Assembly (NCBI RefSeq): GCF_001298105.1
Contig: NZ_LGJH01000161.1
Location: forward strand, 104,726-168,725
Origin: Novosphingobium sp. ST904
GTDB taxonomy: Bacteria; Pseudomonadota; Alphaproteobacteria; Sphingomonadales; Sphingomonadaceae
DNA: 64,000 nucleotides
Direction: 5' to 3'
Made by a program: the position numbers and the translations under genes. Below, in pieces: positions 18,943-27,102 of this stretch. The notes below the pieces were generated by a model. That model saw only the letters and a list, made by a program, of their open reading frames with translations, was not told the DNA's origin and did not search any database. Each line of letters opens with the position of its first letter. The stretch's first letter is position 1.

Positions 18943-19920
18943 TCAGTCGGCTCCGGAAAGCACTCTGGCGAAGGCCTGGGCGTCGGTATTGCCGCCCGAG
19001 AGCACGATGGCAGTACGCTCCGCCGAAGGAGTTCTGCCGGCCAGAACCGCCGCCAGCGCCGCGGCGCCGCCGGGTTCGATAACGAGGCGCAGCTTCGCAA
19101 AGGCGAGGCGCTGCGCCGCGCGGATTTCGGCGGGGGTGACGACGAGGCCGAACGGGCAGCGCGCCCGAAGGATCTCGAAGTTGATCGGCCAGGTTCCGGG
19201 CGTCTGCAGCGCATCGCAGGGCGTGGGCGGGGCATCGGCGCCGACGCGGCAGATCGTTCCGGTTTCGAGGCTGCGGCACACGTCGTCCCAACCTTCGGGT
19301 TCGACGGGGATCACTGCTGCATCCGGCAGGGCGAGTGCGAGCCCGGCGGTCAGACCGCCGCCGCCGCAGGGAGCCACTACCTGATCCGGCGCCGCGAGAC
19401 TAAGTTCGGCCATTTGCGCGGCGATCTCGATCCCGGTGCTGCCCTGGCCTTCGATGATCCACGGGTCGCCATAGGCGTGGACCAGCGTCGCGCCCCGGGC
19501 GGCGCACAGGCGCGCCGCCACTTCGTCACGGTCCTCGCCGCCGGGCCGGTCGTAGAGCACGACCTCGGCGCCCAGAGCGCGGGTGTTGGCAAGTTTCACT
19601 TCCGGCGCGTCGACCGGCATGACGATGGTGGCTTCGATGCCCAGCCTGCGTGAGGCCCAGGCGACCCCCTGCGCATGATTGCCGCTGGAAACGCCGACGA
19701 CGCCGCGCGCGCGTTCCTCTTCGGTCAGGGCGGTCAGGCGGTGCCAGGCGCCGCGAATCTTGAACGCGCCGACGGGCTGCAGGCTTTCGGCCTTGCACCA
19801 GATCGTGCGGCCATCGACGTCGAGCGGCAGAAGCGGCGTTCTTGGCAGGATTTCCGAGATCTTGCGGGCAGCCATGGCAACGCCTTGGCCGGTCGGACGG
19901 TGAAGAAGGGCCTGAGTCAT
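18943..19920 (-). CDS. Threonine/serine dehydratase, PLP-dependent
   Basis: This PLP fold-type II enzyme deaminates threonine or serine to the 2-keto acid. The PLP lysine lies in LQPVGAFKIRGAWH, followed by VSSGNHAQGVAWASR, the glycine-rich phosphate loop APCGGGGLTAGLALAL and VLSGGNTD near the end. There is no C-terminal regulatory (ACT) domain, so it is the short catabolic or promiscuous type rather than biosynthetic IlvA. The intact frame gives 325 residues from ATG 19920; ATG 19932 is also possible. It follows btaB by only 16 bases, so it may share the betaine-lipid transcript. Confidence 0.88.
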   Translation of the reverse strand: MTQALLHRPTGQGVAMAARKISEILPRTPLLPLDVDGRTIWCKAESLQPVGAFKIRGAWHRLTALTEEERARGVVGVSSGNHAQGVAWASRRLGIEATIVMPVDAPEVKLANTRALGAEVVLYDRPGGEDRDEVAARLCAARGATLVHAYGDPWIIEGQGSTGIEIAAQMAELSLAAPDQVVAPCGGGGLTAGLALALPDAAVIPVEPEGWDDVCRSLETGTICRVGADAPPTPCDALQTPGTWPINFEILRARCPFGLVVTPAEIRAAQRLAFAKLRLVIEPGGAAALAAVLAGRTPSAERTAIVLSGGNTDAQAFARVLSGAD

Positions 19921-19936
19921 GCGCCCGGCCATAGCG

Positions 19937-20581
19937 TCAGCGGATGAGGCGCACCATCTGGTAATAGCCCAGGGCCCCGCGCTTCACCTCAACCCGCAGC
20001 CCCAGTTCTCCGGCGATCCGCGCGGCGACCATCGGCAGGTCCAGCCGGGGGCTGACGTGGAACTTCGTCAGCCACGCGCGCAGGGCTCCGCGCAGAGGGG
20101 CGGGCAGGCCGGAAAGGTCGCCGAAGTCGACGGCATGGAGCACGCCGCCGGGTGCCAGCGCATGTGCCGCCTGTCGCAGCGCGGCCTCCCATCCGGGGAT
20201 CATCGAGAGCGTGTAGGACAGGATGATCCGGTCGAAGCCGGTGCGGCCGAACAGGTCACGCGGCTCGAATCGTGTGGCGTCGCCGAGCGCCAGTTGCACG
20301 TCGGGCCCCAGCCGCGCGCGGGCGGATTTCAGCATCTCGCCGGAAATGTCGAAGCCGTGGCAGGCAGCGCCGGGCCAGGCACGGGCGACCCGTTCCAGAT
20401 TGCGGCCGGTGCCGCAGCCTGCTTCGAGCACGCTCATGCCGGGTTCCGCGCCCAGTTCACGGATCAGCCGGTCCCGGCCGAACAGGTAGTATTTCCGGGT
20501 GAGGTCATAGATGTGGCGCTGGCCCCGATAGACCTTGTCCATCAGCGCGGCATGGTCCTGCGAGGTGGCGCTTCCCGTCAT
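19937..20581 (-). CDS. btaB: S-adenosylmethionine:diacylglycerylhomoserine N-methyltransferase
   Basis: This enzyme trimethylates diacylglycerylhomoserine to the betaine lipid DGTS, a phosphorus-free membrane lipid. The class I methyltransferase site is VLEAGCGTGRNLERVARAWP. It is followed by CHGFDISGEMLKSAR and IILSYTLSMIPGWEAALRQA, and the N-terminal YRGQRHIYDLTRKYYLFGRD is characteristic of BtaB. The 214-residue frame is intact. ATG 20581 lies 10 bases after the btaA stop with GAGG upstream. Identity rests on the methyltransferase core plus direct coupling to btaA. Confidence 0.88.
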   Translation of the reverse strand: MTGSATSQDHAALMDKVYRGQRHIYDLTRKYYLFGRDRLIRELGAEPGMSVLEAGCGTGRNLERVARAWPGAACHGFDISGEMLKSARARLGPDVQLALGDATRFEPRDLFGRTGFDRIILSYTLSMIPGWEAALRQAAHALAPGGVLHAVDFGDLSGLPAPLRGALRAWLTKFHVSPRLDLPMVAARIAGELGLRVEVKRGALGYYQMVRLIR

Positions 20582-20591
20582 CGCGGATGCC

Positions 20592-21827
20592 TCAGCGCAG
20601 GACGTAGAGGTGGACGCCGCCATAGATGGAGGAGCGATCCCCCCGCGTGGCCGCTCGGGATTCCTCTTCGCGGTAGTCCCAGCGGGAAAGGATTTCTTCC
20701 GGCACGCGGCCCGGCAGCAGGGTGGGCTCGGCGGCAGTGCGGAACAGCACGCGCGAACCGGCGCGCGCGGTGCGGGTGATCTCGCTCCAGAGTTCGGTGA
20801 GCTGCGCGTCGCTCATCCAGTCCTGTGCATCGAGCAGGATGTAGCGGTCGAGCGAGGCTTCGGCGCTTTCTTTCAGAACCTGCGTGAAGTTCGCATGGCG
20901 CAAGGTGAGGCGGCCAAGCCGCTCGCGTACCAAGGGAACATTGGCTTCCTGAAGATAGGGCGGCAGCGGGGCCTTGGGCTCGCGTCCGTAGCCGCGCCCG
21001 AAAGCCTGCCAGGCGAAGTAGTTGTCGTTGAGGGGGAAGTGGCAGGCCAGCTTCTCCAGCCGTGCGCGCAGCACATCGGCCATGCGGTTGCCGCCTGCCA
21101 GCGCGTCGTACTGGGCAGGCGGAATGCCGAGGCCGAAAAGCGAGGCGGGCTGGTCGGTCAGCCAGCGAACCAGCTTGCGCTCGAAGATCGGCGCCAGCCG
21201 TTCGTCAAACACGCGGCGCTGTTCCTCCAGCGTCTCGGCGCCGAGGATTTCGCTGGGGTCGATCTTGTAGAGCTTGGCGAGGACATGTGCCGCACCGATG
21301 AAGTGGCCGAGCAGGCCCTGCTTGTAGATACCGCGCGCAAAGCCGCGGATGCGGCGGCGACCCACCAGATCGCGGCCTTCCCAGTACCGGCGGGTGGCTT
21401 CGTCGAGGTGCGGGGCAAGGCGGTCCCGATATGTCGCGACATTGCCGGGATGATCGGCCTCGGCAATGAAGCGGCGCAAGTCCGCATAGTCGGTCAGCTT
21501 GCGGATCGCGGCGATCTTGAGGCGGCCAAGAGCGATATGCGCGGTGTTGAGATCGACGCTGGTGATCGCGGCGGGATCGGCGGTCAGGTAGGACAGCGCG
21601 TTGCAGCTGCCGCTGGAGATGGTGATGATCCGGCTCTCCGGCCCGATCTGCAGCGCCTCCATATCGGCAACCGGATCTTCCCAGATCTGCGCGTAGACGA
21701 GGCCCTTGAACGCGAGCGCAAAGGCCTTGTCGAGCAGGCGGGCGGCACGGTTCGATTCGGGGCGGACGACGGCCTTGCCGATGAGGTCGGACGCAGGCCT
21801 CGCGTGAGGGTGCTGGGCAGGAGGCAT
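20592..21827 (-). CDS. btaA: S-adenosylmethionine:diacylglycerol 3-amino-3-carboxypropyltransferase
   Basis: BtaA moves the aminocarboxypropyl group of SAM to diacylglycerol, the first step of DGTS betaine-lipid synthesis. The protein is of the DUF3419 type, 411 residues and intact. It begins with KGLVYAQIWEDPVADMEAL, has the SAM-site-like IITISSGSCNALSYL followed by VDLNTAHIALGRLKIAAI, and ends with WDYREEESRAATRGDRSSIY. ATG 21827 has AAGGA at 8 bases upstream. On the minus strand a CTGTCAC half-site like a Pho box lies about 90 bases upstream (21916-21922), but no clear second half-site was found. The operon continues into btaB and probably the threonine dehydratase. Confidence 0.92.
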   Translation of the reverse strand: MPPAQHPHARPASDLIGKAVVRPESNRAARLLDKAFALAFKGLVYAQIWEDPVADMEALQIGPESRIITISSGSCNALSYLTADPAAITSVDLNTAHIALGRLKIAAIRKLTDYADLRRFIAEADHPGNVATYRDRLAPHLDEATRRYWEGRDLVGRRRIRGFARGIYKQGLLGHFIGAAHVLAKLYKIDPSEILGAETLEEQRRVFDERLAPIFERKLVRWLTDQPASLFGLGIPPAQYDALAGGNRMADVLRARLEKLACHFPLNDNYFAWQAFGRGYGREPKAPLPPYLQEANVPLVRERLGRLTLRHANFTQVLKESAEASLDRYILLDAQDWMSDAQLTELWSEITRTARAGSRVLFRTAAEPTLLPGRVPEEILSRWDYREEESRAATRGDRSSIYGGVHLYVLR

Positions 21828-22107
21828 CGGATATTCCTTGGCCGCGAGGGAAAGGTGTTCGCTCGCCGCATTGCCCCCGCCGGGTGACCGCGCGATGACG
21901 GGACGATGGCGGATTGTGACAGTTTTCGTTGGGTGCGCTCGTCACATCCGGGACGGGCGTGGGCCGGTGCCGCACAAAACGGCCGGATGGCCGTCTTGCC
22001 CAACCGACAGGTCGGACAAACGAATCAACGAAACTCGAAGAGTTGAGTTGTCACACAGGGCCTCTATATGCGGCTGTTCGCGAGCATCGCGTTAAGGAGA
22101 CAAATTG

Positions 22108-23319
22108 GTGAGCAAGGTTCTGGTGATCGGCGCAGGCGGCGTCGGTTCGGTCGCGGTCCACAAGATGGCGATGAATCCCGACATCTTCTCGGACATCCAC
22201 CTCGCCAGCCGCACGGTTTCCAAGTGCGAGGCGATTGCCGAATCGGTGAAGGAGCGCACCGGCGTCTCGATCAGCACTTATGCGATCGACGCCGATGACG
22301 TGGCGGCAACCAGCGAGCTGATCCGCTCGATCGGGCCGAAGCTCGTCGTCAATCTCGCGCTGCCCTACCAGGATCTCGCGATCATGGATGCGTGCCTGGC
22401 AACCGGCGTGAACTACATGGACACCGCGAACTACGAGCCCAAGGACGTGGCCAAGTTCGAGTATCACTGGCAGTGGGCCTATCAGGAGCGCTTCAAGGAA
22501 GCGGGCCTGACCGCGCTGCTCGGCTCGGGCTTCGATCCGGGCGTCACCTCGGTCTTCGCCATGTGGCTGAAGAAGCACAAGCTCAAGACTATCCGCACGC
22601 TCGACATTCTCGACTGCAACGGCGGCGATCATGGCCAGGCCTTCGCGACCAACTTCAACCCGGAAATCAACATCCGCGAAGTGACCGCGCCGGCCCGCCA
22701 CTGGGAAAACGGCCAGTTCGTCGAAACCCCGGCGATGGGCGTGAAGCAGAGCTTCGACTTCGAGGCCGTCGGCCCGAAGAACATGTACATGATGTACCAC
22801 GAGGAACTCGAAAGCCTTGCGAAGTTCATCCCCGAGATGGAGCGCGCGCGCTTCTGGATGACCTTCGGCGACGAGTACATCAAGCACCTCACCGTGCTGC
22901 AGAACGTCGGCATGACCCGGATCGACCCGGTGATCTACAACGGCGTGGAAATCATTCCGCTCCAGTTCCTCAAGGCCGTGCTGCCCGAGCCCAGCTCGCT
23001 CGGTTCGACCACCAAGGGCAAGACCAACATCGGCGATATCGCGACCGGCGAAGCGCTTGACGATTCGGGCGAGAAGACGTTCTACATCAAGAACATCTGC
23101 GACCACGAAGATGCCTATGCCGAAACCGGCAACCAGGCCGTCAGCTACACCACCGGCGTTCCGGCGATGATCGGCGCCGCCATGCTGGTTACCGGCAAGT
23201 GGAGCGGTGCGGGCGTGTTCAACATGGAGCAGTTCGATCCCGACCCCTACATGGACATGCTCAACCAGCATGGCCTGCCCTGGACGGTCGAGGAACTCGA
23301 CGGACCTCTGGCCTTCTGA
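22108..23319 (+). CDS. Carboxynorspermidine (carboxyspermidine) dehydrogenase, saccharopine dehydrogenase family
   Basis: The enzyme condenses a diamine (putrescine or diaminopropane) with aspartate semialdehyde and reduces the adduct to a carboxylated triamine. The Rossmann site is KVLVIGAGGVGSVAVHK. Also visible are NLALPYQDLAIMDACLATGV, MDTANYEPKDVAKFEYHWQW and LLGSGFDPGVTSVFA, all typical of this LYS9/CASDH group. The frame is intact at 403 residues. AAGGAGA at 22094-22100 serves either TTG 22105 or GTG 22108; GTG gives the family-like start. It overlaps the lipoprotein gene (TGATG) and is matched by the decarboxylase at 24180. Confidence 0.92.
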   Translation: MSKVLVIGAGGVGSVAVHKMAMNPDIFSDIHLASRTVSKCEAIAESVKERTGVSISTYAIDADDVAATSELIRSIGPKLVVNLALPYQDLAIMDACLATGVNYMDTANYEPKDVAKFEYHWQWAYQERFKEAGLTALLGSGFDPGVTSVFAMWLKKHKLKTIRTLDILDCNGGDHGQAFATNFNPEINIREVTAPARHWENGQFVETPAMGVKQSFDFEAVGPKNMYMMYHEELESLAKFIPEMERARFWMTFGDEYIKHLTVLQNVGMTRIDPVIYNGVEIIPLQFLKAVLPEPSSLGSTTKGKTNIGDIATGEALDDSGEKTFYIKNICDHEDAYAETGNQAVSYTTGVPAMIGAAMLVTGKWSGAGVFNMEQFDPDPYMDMLNQHGLPWTVEELDGPLAF

Positions 23320-23726
23320 TGACGATGCTGCGGACCGTTCTCGTCGCTGCGGCCGGCGCTCTCGCGCTGGCCGGTTGCGTGCCGCAGGGCGGTCCGCAGC
23401 AGCCCGCTCAACCTGCCGGAAACGGCGAGGCCGGGCCGGGCTATTCCCGTGACATGAGCGCTGCCGACCGCACGGCCTGCGAAGGTTCGGGCGGCAGCGT
23501 GCAGCGCCGGGGACGGCTGGGCATGGAACAATGTGTCCATGCTTTTGCCGATGCCGGGAAGCAGTGCACCGATTCCTCGCAGTGCCAGGGCAAGTGCATC
23601 GGCAGTGCCGGTGCCGCTTCTGCCGATGCCTCGGCCAGCGGCACCTGCCAGGCGGACGATCGGCTGTTCGGCTGCCATGCGGAGATCAAGGGCGGCAAGG
23701 CCGTCAATGCGATCTGCATCGACTGA
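23319..23726 (+). CDS. Cysteine-rich lipoprotein inside the polyamine cluster
   Basis: The protein has 135 residues with a signal peptide and lipobox (GALALAGCVPQ, Cys near residue 20). After a Pro/Gln/Gly-rich linker comes a compact Cys-rich domain with eight cysteines, including ACEGSGGSVQRRG, MEQCVHAFADAGKQC and SSQCQGKCIG. The spacing suggests a small disulfide-bonded fold outside the inner membrane. The ATG overlaps the dehydrogenase stop (TGATG), so it is translationally coupled to a polyamine enzyme. I know no function. The motif recalls small secreted sphingomonad proteins of unknown role. Confidence 0.78.
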   Translation: MTMLRTVLVAAAGALALAGCVPQGGPQQPAQPAGNGEAGPGYSRDMSAADRTACEGSGGSVQRRGRLGMEQCVHAFADAGKQCTDSSQCQGKCIGSAGAASADASASGTCQADDRLFGCHAEIKGGKAVNAICID

Positions 23727-23734
23727 GCGGGTTC

Positions 23735-24085
23735 GTGAACTGGACCTTCGTTGCCCCCGTGGCCATGCTCGCGGGATCCAATCTGTTCATGAACACGGCG
23801 TGGTACCTGCATCTCAAGATGCCCGGCAAGGCGCTGTGGCTGGCGATTGCCATGAGCTGGGGCATCGCATTCTTCGAATATTGCCTTGCCGTGCCGGCCA
23901 ACCGGATCGGCAGCCAGGTCTACTCTCTGGGGCAGCTCAAGGTGCTTCAGGAGGCGATGTCGCTCACGGCCTTCGTGCTGGTGGCATGGCTGCTGTTCGG
24001 GCAGAAGCCGGGACTCAACGAGATCGTCGGTTTCGCTCTGGTCGGCGCGGGGGCATGGTTCATCTTCAAGGGTCCGTTTGCCTGA
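23735..24085 (+). CDS. Small DMT-like membrane protein (DUF486 type)
   Basis: This 116-residue protein has four membrane helices (VAPVAMLAGSNLFMNTAWYL, ALWLAIAMSWGIAFFEYCLA, MSLTAFVLVAWLLFG, IVGFALVGAGAWFIF). It is of the DUF486 / drug-metabolite transporter-like type with motifs AWYLHLK and PANRIGSQVYS. It starts at GTG 23735, 9 bases after the lipoprotein stop, and lies in the middle of the polyamine cluster. It is small enough to be a dimeric transporter subunit. A role in polyamine movement is only suggested by position. Confidence 0.8.
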   Translation: MNWTFVAPVAMLAGSNLFMNTAWYLHLKMPGKALWLAIAMSWGIAFFEYCLAVPANRIGSQVYSLGQLKVLQEAMSLTAFVLVAWLLFGQKPGLNEIVGFALVGAGAWFIFKGPFA

Positions 24086-24179
24086 GGCATCCTTGAAGCT
24101 GGCAGCCGCGAAGGCCATCTGGTTGGAAATTTGGCTCAGCCGATGATGTGCGAGCCCACCGAAAGGGATTGAACCGAAC

Positions 24180-25357
24180 ATGGAAACCCGCGCCGGCGAT
24201 CCGGGAGCCTTCGCTCACTTCGATCTGTCGCGAGTCGACAGTCCCAGCTTCGTGGTGGATGCCGCCAAGCTGCGCGAGAACCTGCGCGTGCTGGCCGACA
24301 TCGGCGAGCGTTCGGGCGCCAAGGTGCTCTCCGCGCTCAAGGCCTTCTCGATGTGGTCCACCGCGCCGATCGTCGGCGAATACCTCGACGGCGTCTGCAC
24401 TTCGGGCCTGTGGGAAGCGCGGCTTGCCTCGGAATTCTACGACGGCGAGATCGCGACCTATTGCGCGGCCTACAAGGAGCAGGATCTCGACGAGATCCTG
24501 CGCCTGTCGGATCATGTGATCTTCAATTCGCCGATGCAGATCGAGCGTTTCTGGGCGCAGATCGAGAACGCCCGCGCGCGGGGCGAGGACTTCGACATCG
24601 GCCTGCGCGTCAATCCGATGCATGCCGAAGGCGAGGTTCCGCGCTACGATCCTTGCGCGCCGCACTCGCGCCTTGGCTTCCCGATCAACCAGCTCACCGA
24701 AGAGCATGTCGAGATGATTGACGGCATCCATATGCACACCTTGTGCGAGCAGGATTTCGAGCCGCTGCGCCGCACCTGGGACAAGGCGTTCGATTACCTC
24801 GAACCGTTCTTCGGCCAGTTCAAGTGGATCAACCTCGGGGGTGGCCACCACATCACCCGGTCCGACTATCAGCGCGACGAACTGGTGGAATTCCTGATCG
24901 ATCTTCAGGAAGATACCGGCGCCGAGGTCTATATCGAGCCCGGCGAAGCCGTCGCGCTCGATGCCGGTATTCTCGTGGGAACCGTGCTCGACATCGGCCA
25001 TAACGGCATGCCGGTGGCCGTGGTGGACGTTTCCGCCACCTGCCACATGCCCGACGTGATCGAGGCGCCCTATCGCCCGGCCATGCTGGGTGAGCGGGCG
25101 GAGAGCGAAGGCGAGCCGGTACGTCTTGGCGGGCCTTCGTGCCTCGCGGGGGATGTGATCGGAGACTATGTCCTGCCGTCGAGGCGGAACCGGGCGTGCG
25201 CTTCGCTTTCCTCGACCAGGCGCATTACTCGATGGTCAAGACCACCACTTTCAACGGGGTGCCGCTGCCCTCGATCTGGCTGTGGGATTCCGAAACAGAC
25301 CTGCTCGAATGCACCCGCCGCTTCGATTACGAGGATTTCCGCGGCCGTCTGAGCTGA
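24180..25357 (+). CDS. nspC: Carboxynorspermidine (carboxyspermidine) decarboxylase, one apparent frameshift
   Basis: This PLP enzyme of the alanine-racemase fold removes the carboxyl group to give norspermidine or spermidine. PLP Lys54 lies in VLSALKAFSMWS; also visible are NPMHAEGEVPRYDPCAPHSR, LGGGHHITRSDY, YIEPGEAVAL and the catalytic Cys in GGPSCLAGDVIGDY. The frame breaks near 25180. Restoring one C gives EPGVRFAFLDQAHYSMVKT and 392 residues, the expected size. ATG 24180 was chosen. It closes a block that begins with the matching dehydrogenase. Together with ornithine decarboxylase it would make spermidine without decarboxylated SAM. Confidence 0.92.
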
Positions 25358-25383
25358 GCGCAGGCAGGCCAACTCGTCATTGC

Positions 25384-25418
25384 GAAAGGAGCGGTCCGCC
25401 TTGGGGGGCGCTCCTTTC
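25384..25418 (+). terminator. Terminator of the nspC transcript
   Basis: GAAAGGAGCG (25384-25393) pairs perfectly with CGCTCCTTTC (25409-25418), with further G/C pairing inside the 15-base loop. CTTTGTT follows. It lies 27 bases after the nspC stop. Confidence 0.65.
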
Positions 25419-25696
25419 CTTTGTTCCCGCTCCGCCGAATCCATGAAAAACGGCTCGATCCGTCCCGCGATTGCCCCGTTCGGGCTCCGATAGATCGACT
25501 CGAGAGAACCGAACCCGTGCCGTTTGCATTGTAACCGTGAAACGCGCCTTTCGGGCATTCCGTTCGTGACGGAAGTCCGGGGTGGTGATTTTCAGGTAAA
25601 TGTCTGTAAAAAGACAATAAAATGAAACGGAGAGGCGGCATGGATCTTCGCGCTATCCCCTTATGTGACGTTTCCGTGAAAGGGGACTTTTTTCAC
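25419..25696. other. Intergenic region upstream of ornithine decarboxylase
   Basis: This stretch, together with the terminator before it and the leader after it, makes a 448-base gap. The part around 25590-25630 is the most AT-rich of the area (GTCTGTAAAAAGACAATAAA) and includes the short inverted repeat GTCT/AGAC. I see no gene. A GGGGAC at 25683-25688 repeats the GGGGAC at 25744-25749 used in the leader hairpin. Confidence 0.4.
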
Positions 25697-25724
25697 TTGC
25701 GATTCAGCTTGGGAGCCCTATATC
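25697..25724 (+). promoter_or_regulatory. Candidate promoter of ornithine decarboxylase
   Basis: TTGCGA (25697-25702) and TATATC (25719-25724) are 16 bases apart. Initiation would fall near 25731, exactly at the base of the first leader hairpin. The boxes are only moderate matches. Confidence 0.45.
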
Positions 25725-25730
25725 CCGCCC

Positions 25731-25805
25731 CTCGCTGCCCCATGGGGACTTCCAAACCGCAAGGCAGCTCTTGTTGTTAACAATTCCGTTTGGGGGTCCC
25801 TTGAG
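25731..25805 (+). promoter_or_regulatory. Structured leader of the ornithine decarboxylase mRNA (candidate cis-regulatory RNA)
   Basis: Two helices compete. Helix A pairs GCTGCC (25734-25739) with GGCAGC (25763-25768). Helix B pairs GGGACTTCCAAAC (25745-25757) with GTTTGGGGGTCCC (25788-25800), 13 contiguous pairs with two G-T. The left arm of B lies inside the loop of A, so the two cannot form together without a knot. The right arm of B contains the GGGGG (25792-25796) that is the only ribosome binding site for TTG 25806. Helix B would block translation and A would free it. A regulatory RNA motif upstream of speF-type ornithine decarboxylases is known in alphaproteobacteria; whether this is it is untested. 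Confidence 0.6.
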
Positions 25806-27029
25806 TTGCTCGAATTTCTTGACGCACCGGCTGTAGCGCGCGCTCTCGCGCCCGACGAACCCGTTATCCTGAACCGCCCGCACGCTGCTGCGCGCGCGGC
25901 CCGTTTCTTCGCCACGAAGTTTCCGGGCAAGTCGCTCTATGCGGTGAAGGCCAACCCGTCGCCCGATCTCATCAAGATTCTCTGGGCGAACGGCATCACG
26001 CATTACGACGTCGCATCGATCGGCGAAGTTCGCATGACCCGCGCGGCCGTGCCGGACGCGACCCTGTGCTTCATGCACCCGGTTAAGACCGCCAGCGCCA
26101 TCCGCGAAGCCTATTTCGAACATGGCGTGCGGACCTTCAGCCTCGACACGATCGAGGAAGTCGAGAAGATCCTCGAAGCGACCACTGACGCCGACGGCAA
26201 TCGCGCCGCCGACCTGCGTCTCTGCGTGCGCCTGCGCGTCTCTTCCGAATATTCGGAACTGAGCCTGGCCTCGAAGTTCGGCATCGATCTGGCTGATGCC
26301 GGCGAACTGCTTCAGGCCACCCGTCAGGTTGCCGACTGGCTGGGCGTATGCTTCCACGTCGGTTCGCAGGCGATGACGCCCTTCGCCTATGTCCAGGCGC
26401 TGGAGCGTGCGCGTGCGGCAATCGCCGACGCCGGTGTCGTCATCGACATGATCGACGTCGGTGGCGGGTTCCCCTCGGTCTATCCGGGCATGGAGCCGCC
26501 GCCGCTGGAAGACTATTTCCAGGTGATCCACCGTCACTTCGAAGCCCTGCCGATCGCCTACAACGCGGAACTGTGGTGCGAACCCGGCCGTGCGCTTTCG
26601 GCCGAGTACAGCTCGATGATCGTCAAGGTCGAGAAGCGTCGCGGTGACGAACTCTACATCAACGAGGGTGCCTATGGCGCGCTCTACGATGCGGCGCACG
26701 TTGCCTGGCGCTTCCCCGTGAAGTGCATCTCGCGCGAGACCGCCGTTGGCGGCGAGCGTTCGGAGGACCTCCAGGAATTCGCGTTCTACGGTCCGACCTG
26801 CGACGATGCCGACTTCATGGAAGGCCCGTTCATGCTCCCGGCCGATATCAAGGCGGGTGACTGGATCGAGGTGGGCATGCTCGGCGCCTACGGCGCGGCC
26901 ATGCGCACGGCGTTCAACGGCTTCGGCACCGGCGAGGTGCTGGTTGCCACGGACGAGCCGATGGCGAGCCTCTACACCGGCGAGCGCAAGGACCCGCGCG
27001 TGTCGGACAACGTGGTTTCGCTGCGCTGA
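25806..27029 (+). CDS. Ornithine decarboxylase, alanine-racemase fold (type III)
   Basis: The enzyme decarboxylates ornithine to putrescine, the diamine for the carboxyspermidine route upstream. PLP Lys48 is in LYAVKANPSPDL. Also present are SEYSELSLASKFGID, CFHVGSQAMTPFAY, IDVGGGFPSVYPGM, LWCEPGRALSAE and the catalytic Cys in FYGPTCDDADFM. The length of 407 residues is normal and the frame is intact. The only start with a ribosome binding site is TTG 25806. Some relatives also act on lysine, and the sequence alone does not exclude this. A structured leader precedes the gene and an intrinsic terminator follows 24 bases after the stop. Confidence 0.93.
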   Translation: MLEFLDAPAVARALAPDEPVILNRPHAAARAARFFATKFPGKSLYAVKANPSPDLIKILWANGITHYDVASIGEVRMTRAAVPDATLCFMHPVKTASAIREAYFEHGVRTFSLDTIEEVEKILEATTDADGNRAADLRLCVRLRVSSEYSELSLASKFGIDLADAGELLQATRQVADWLGVCFHVGSQAMTPFAYVQALERARAAIADAGVVIDMIDVGGGFPSVYPGMEPPPLEDYFQVIHRHFEALPIAYNAELWCEPGRALSAEYSSMIVKVEKRRGDELYINEGAYGALYDAAHVAWRFPVKCISRETAVGGERSEDLQEFAFYGPTCDDADFMEGPFMLPADIKAGDWIEVGMLGAYGAAMRTAFNGFGTGEVLVATDEPMASLYTGERKDPRVSDNVVSLR

Positions 27030-27052
27030 ACCGAGCGGAAAGTTAGCAAAAA

Positions 27053-27085
27053 GGCCCGCCGGAACCACGTTCGGCGGCCTTTTTT
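27053..27085. terminator. Bidirectional terminator between odc and old yellow enzyme
   Basis: GGCCCGCCGGAAC (27053-27065) pairs with GTTCGGCGGCC (27069-27079) with two bulged bases. It is flanked by AAAAA on the left and TTTTTT (27080-27085) on the right, so it can end both convergent transcripts. Confidence 0.85.
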
Positions 27086-27102
27086 CTTGTCCGCCCGCAG
27101 GC

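Noticed and set aside
21916..21922. Full Pho box upstream of btaA
   Set aside because: Only one CTGTCAC half-site is present; the expected second half-site 11 bases away does not match, so it is not listed as a regulatory feature.
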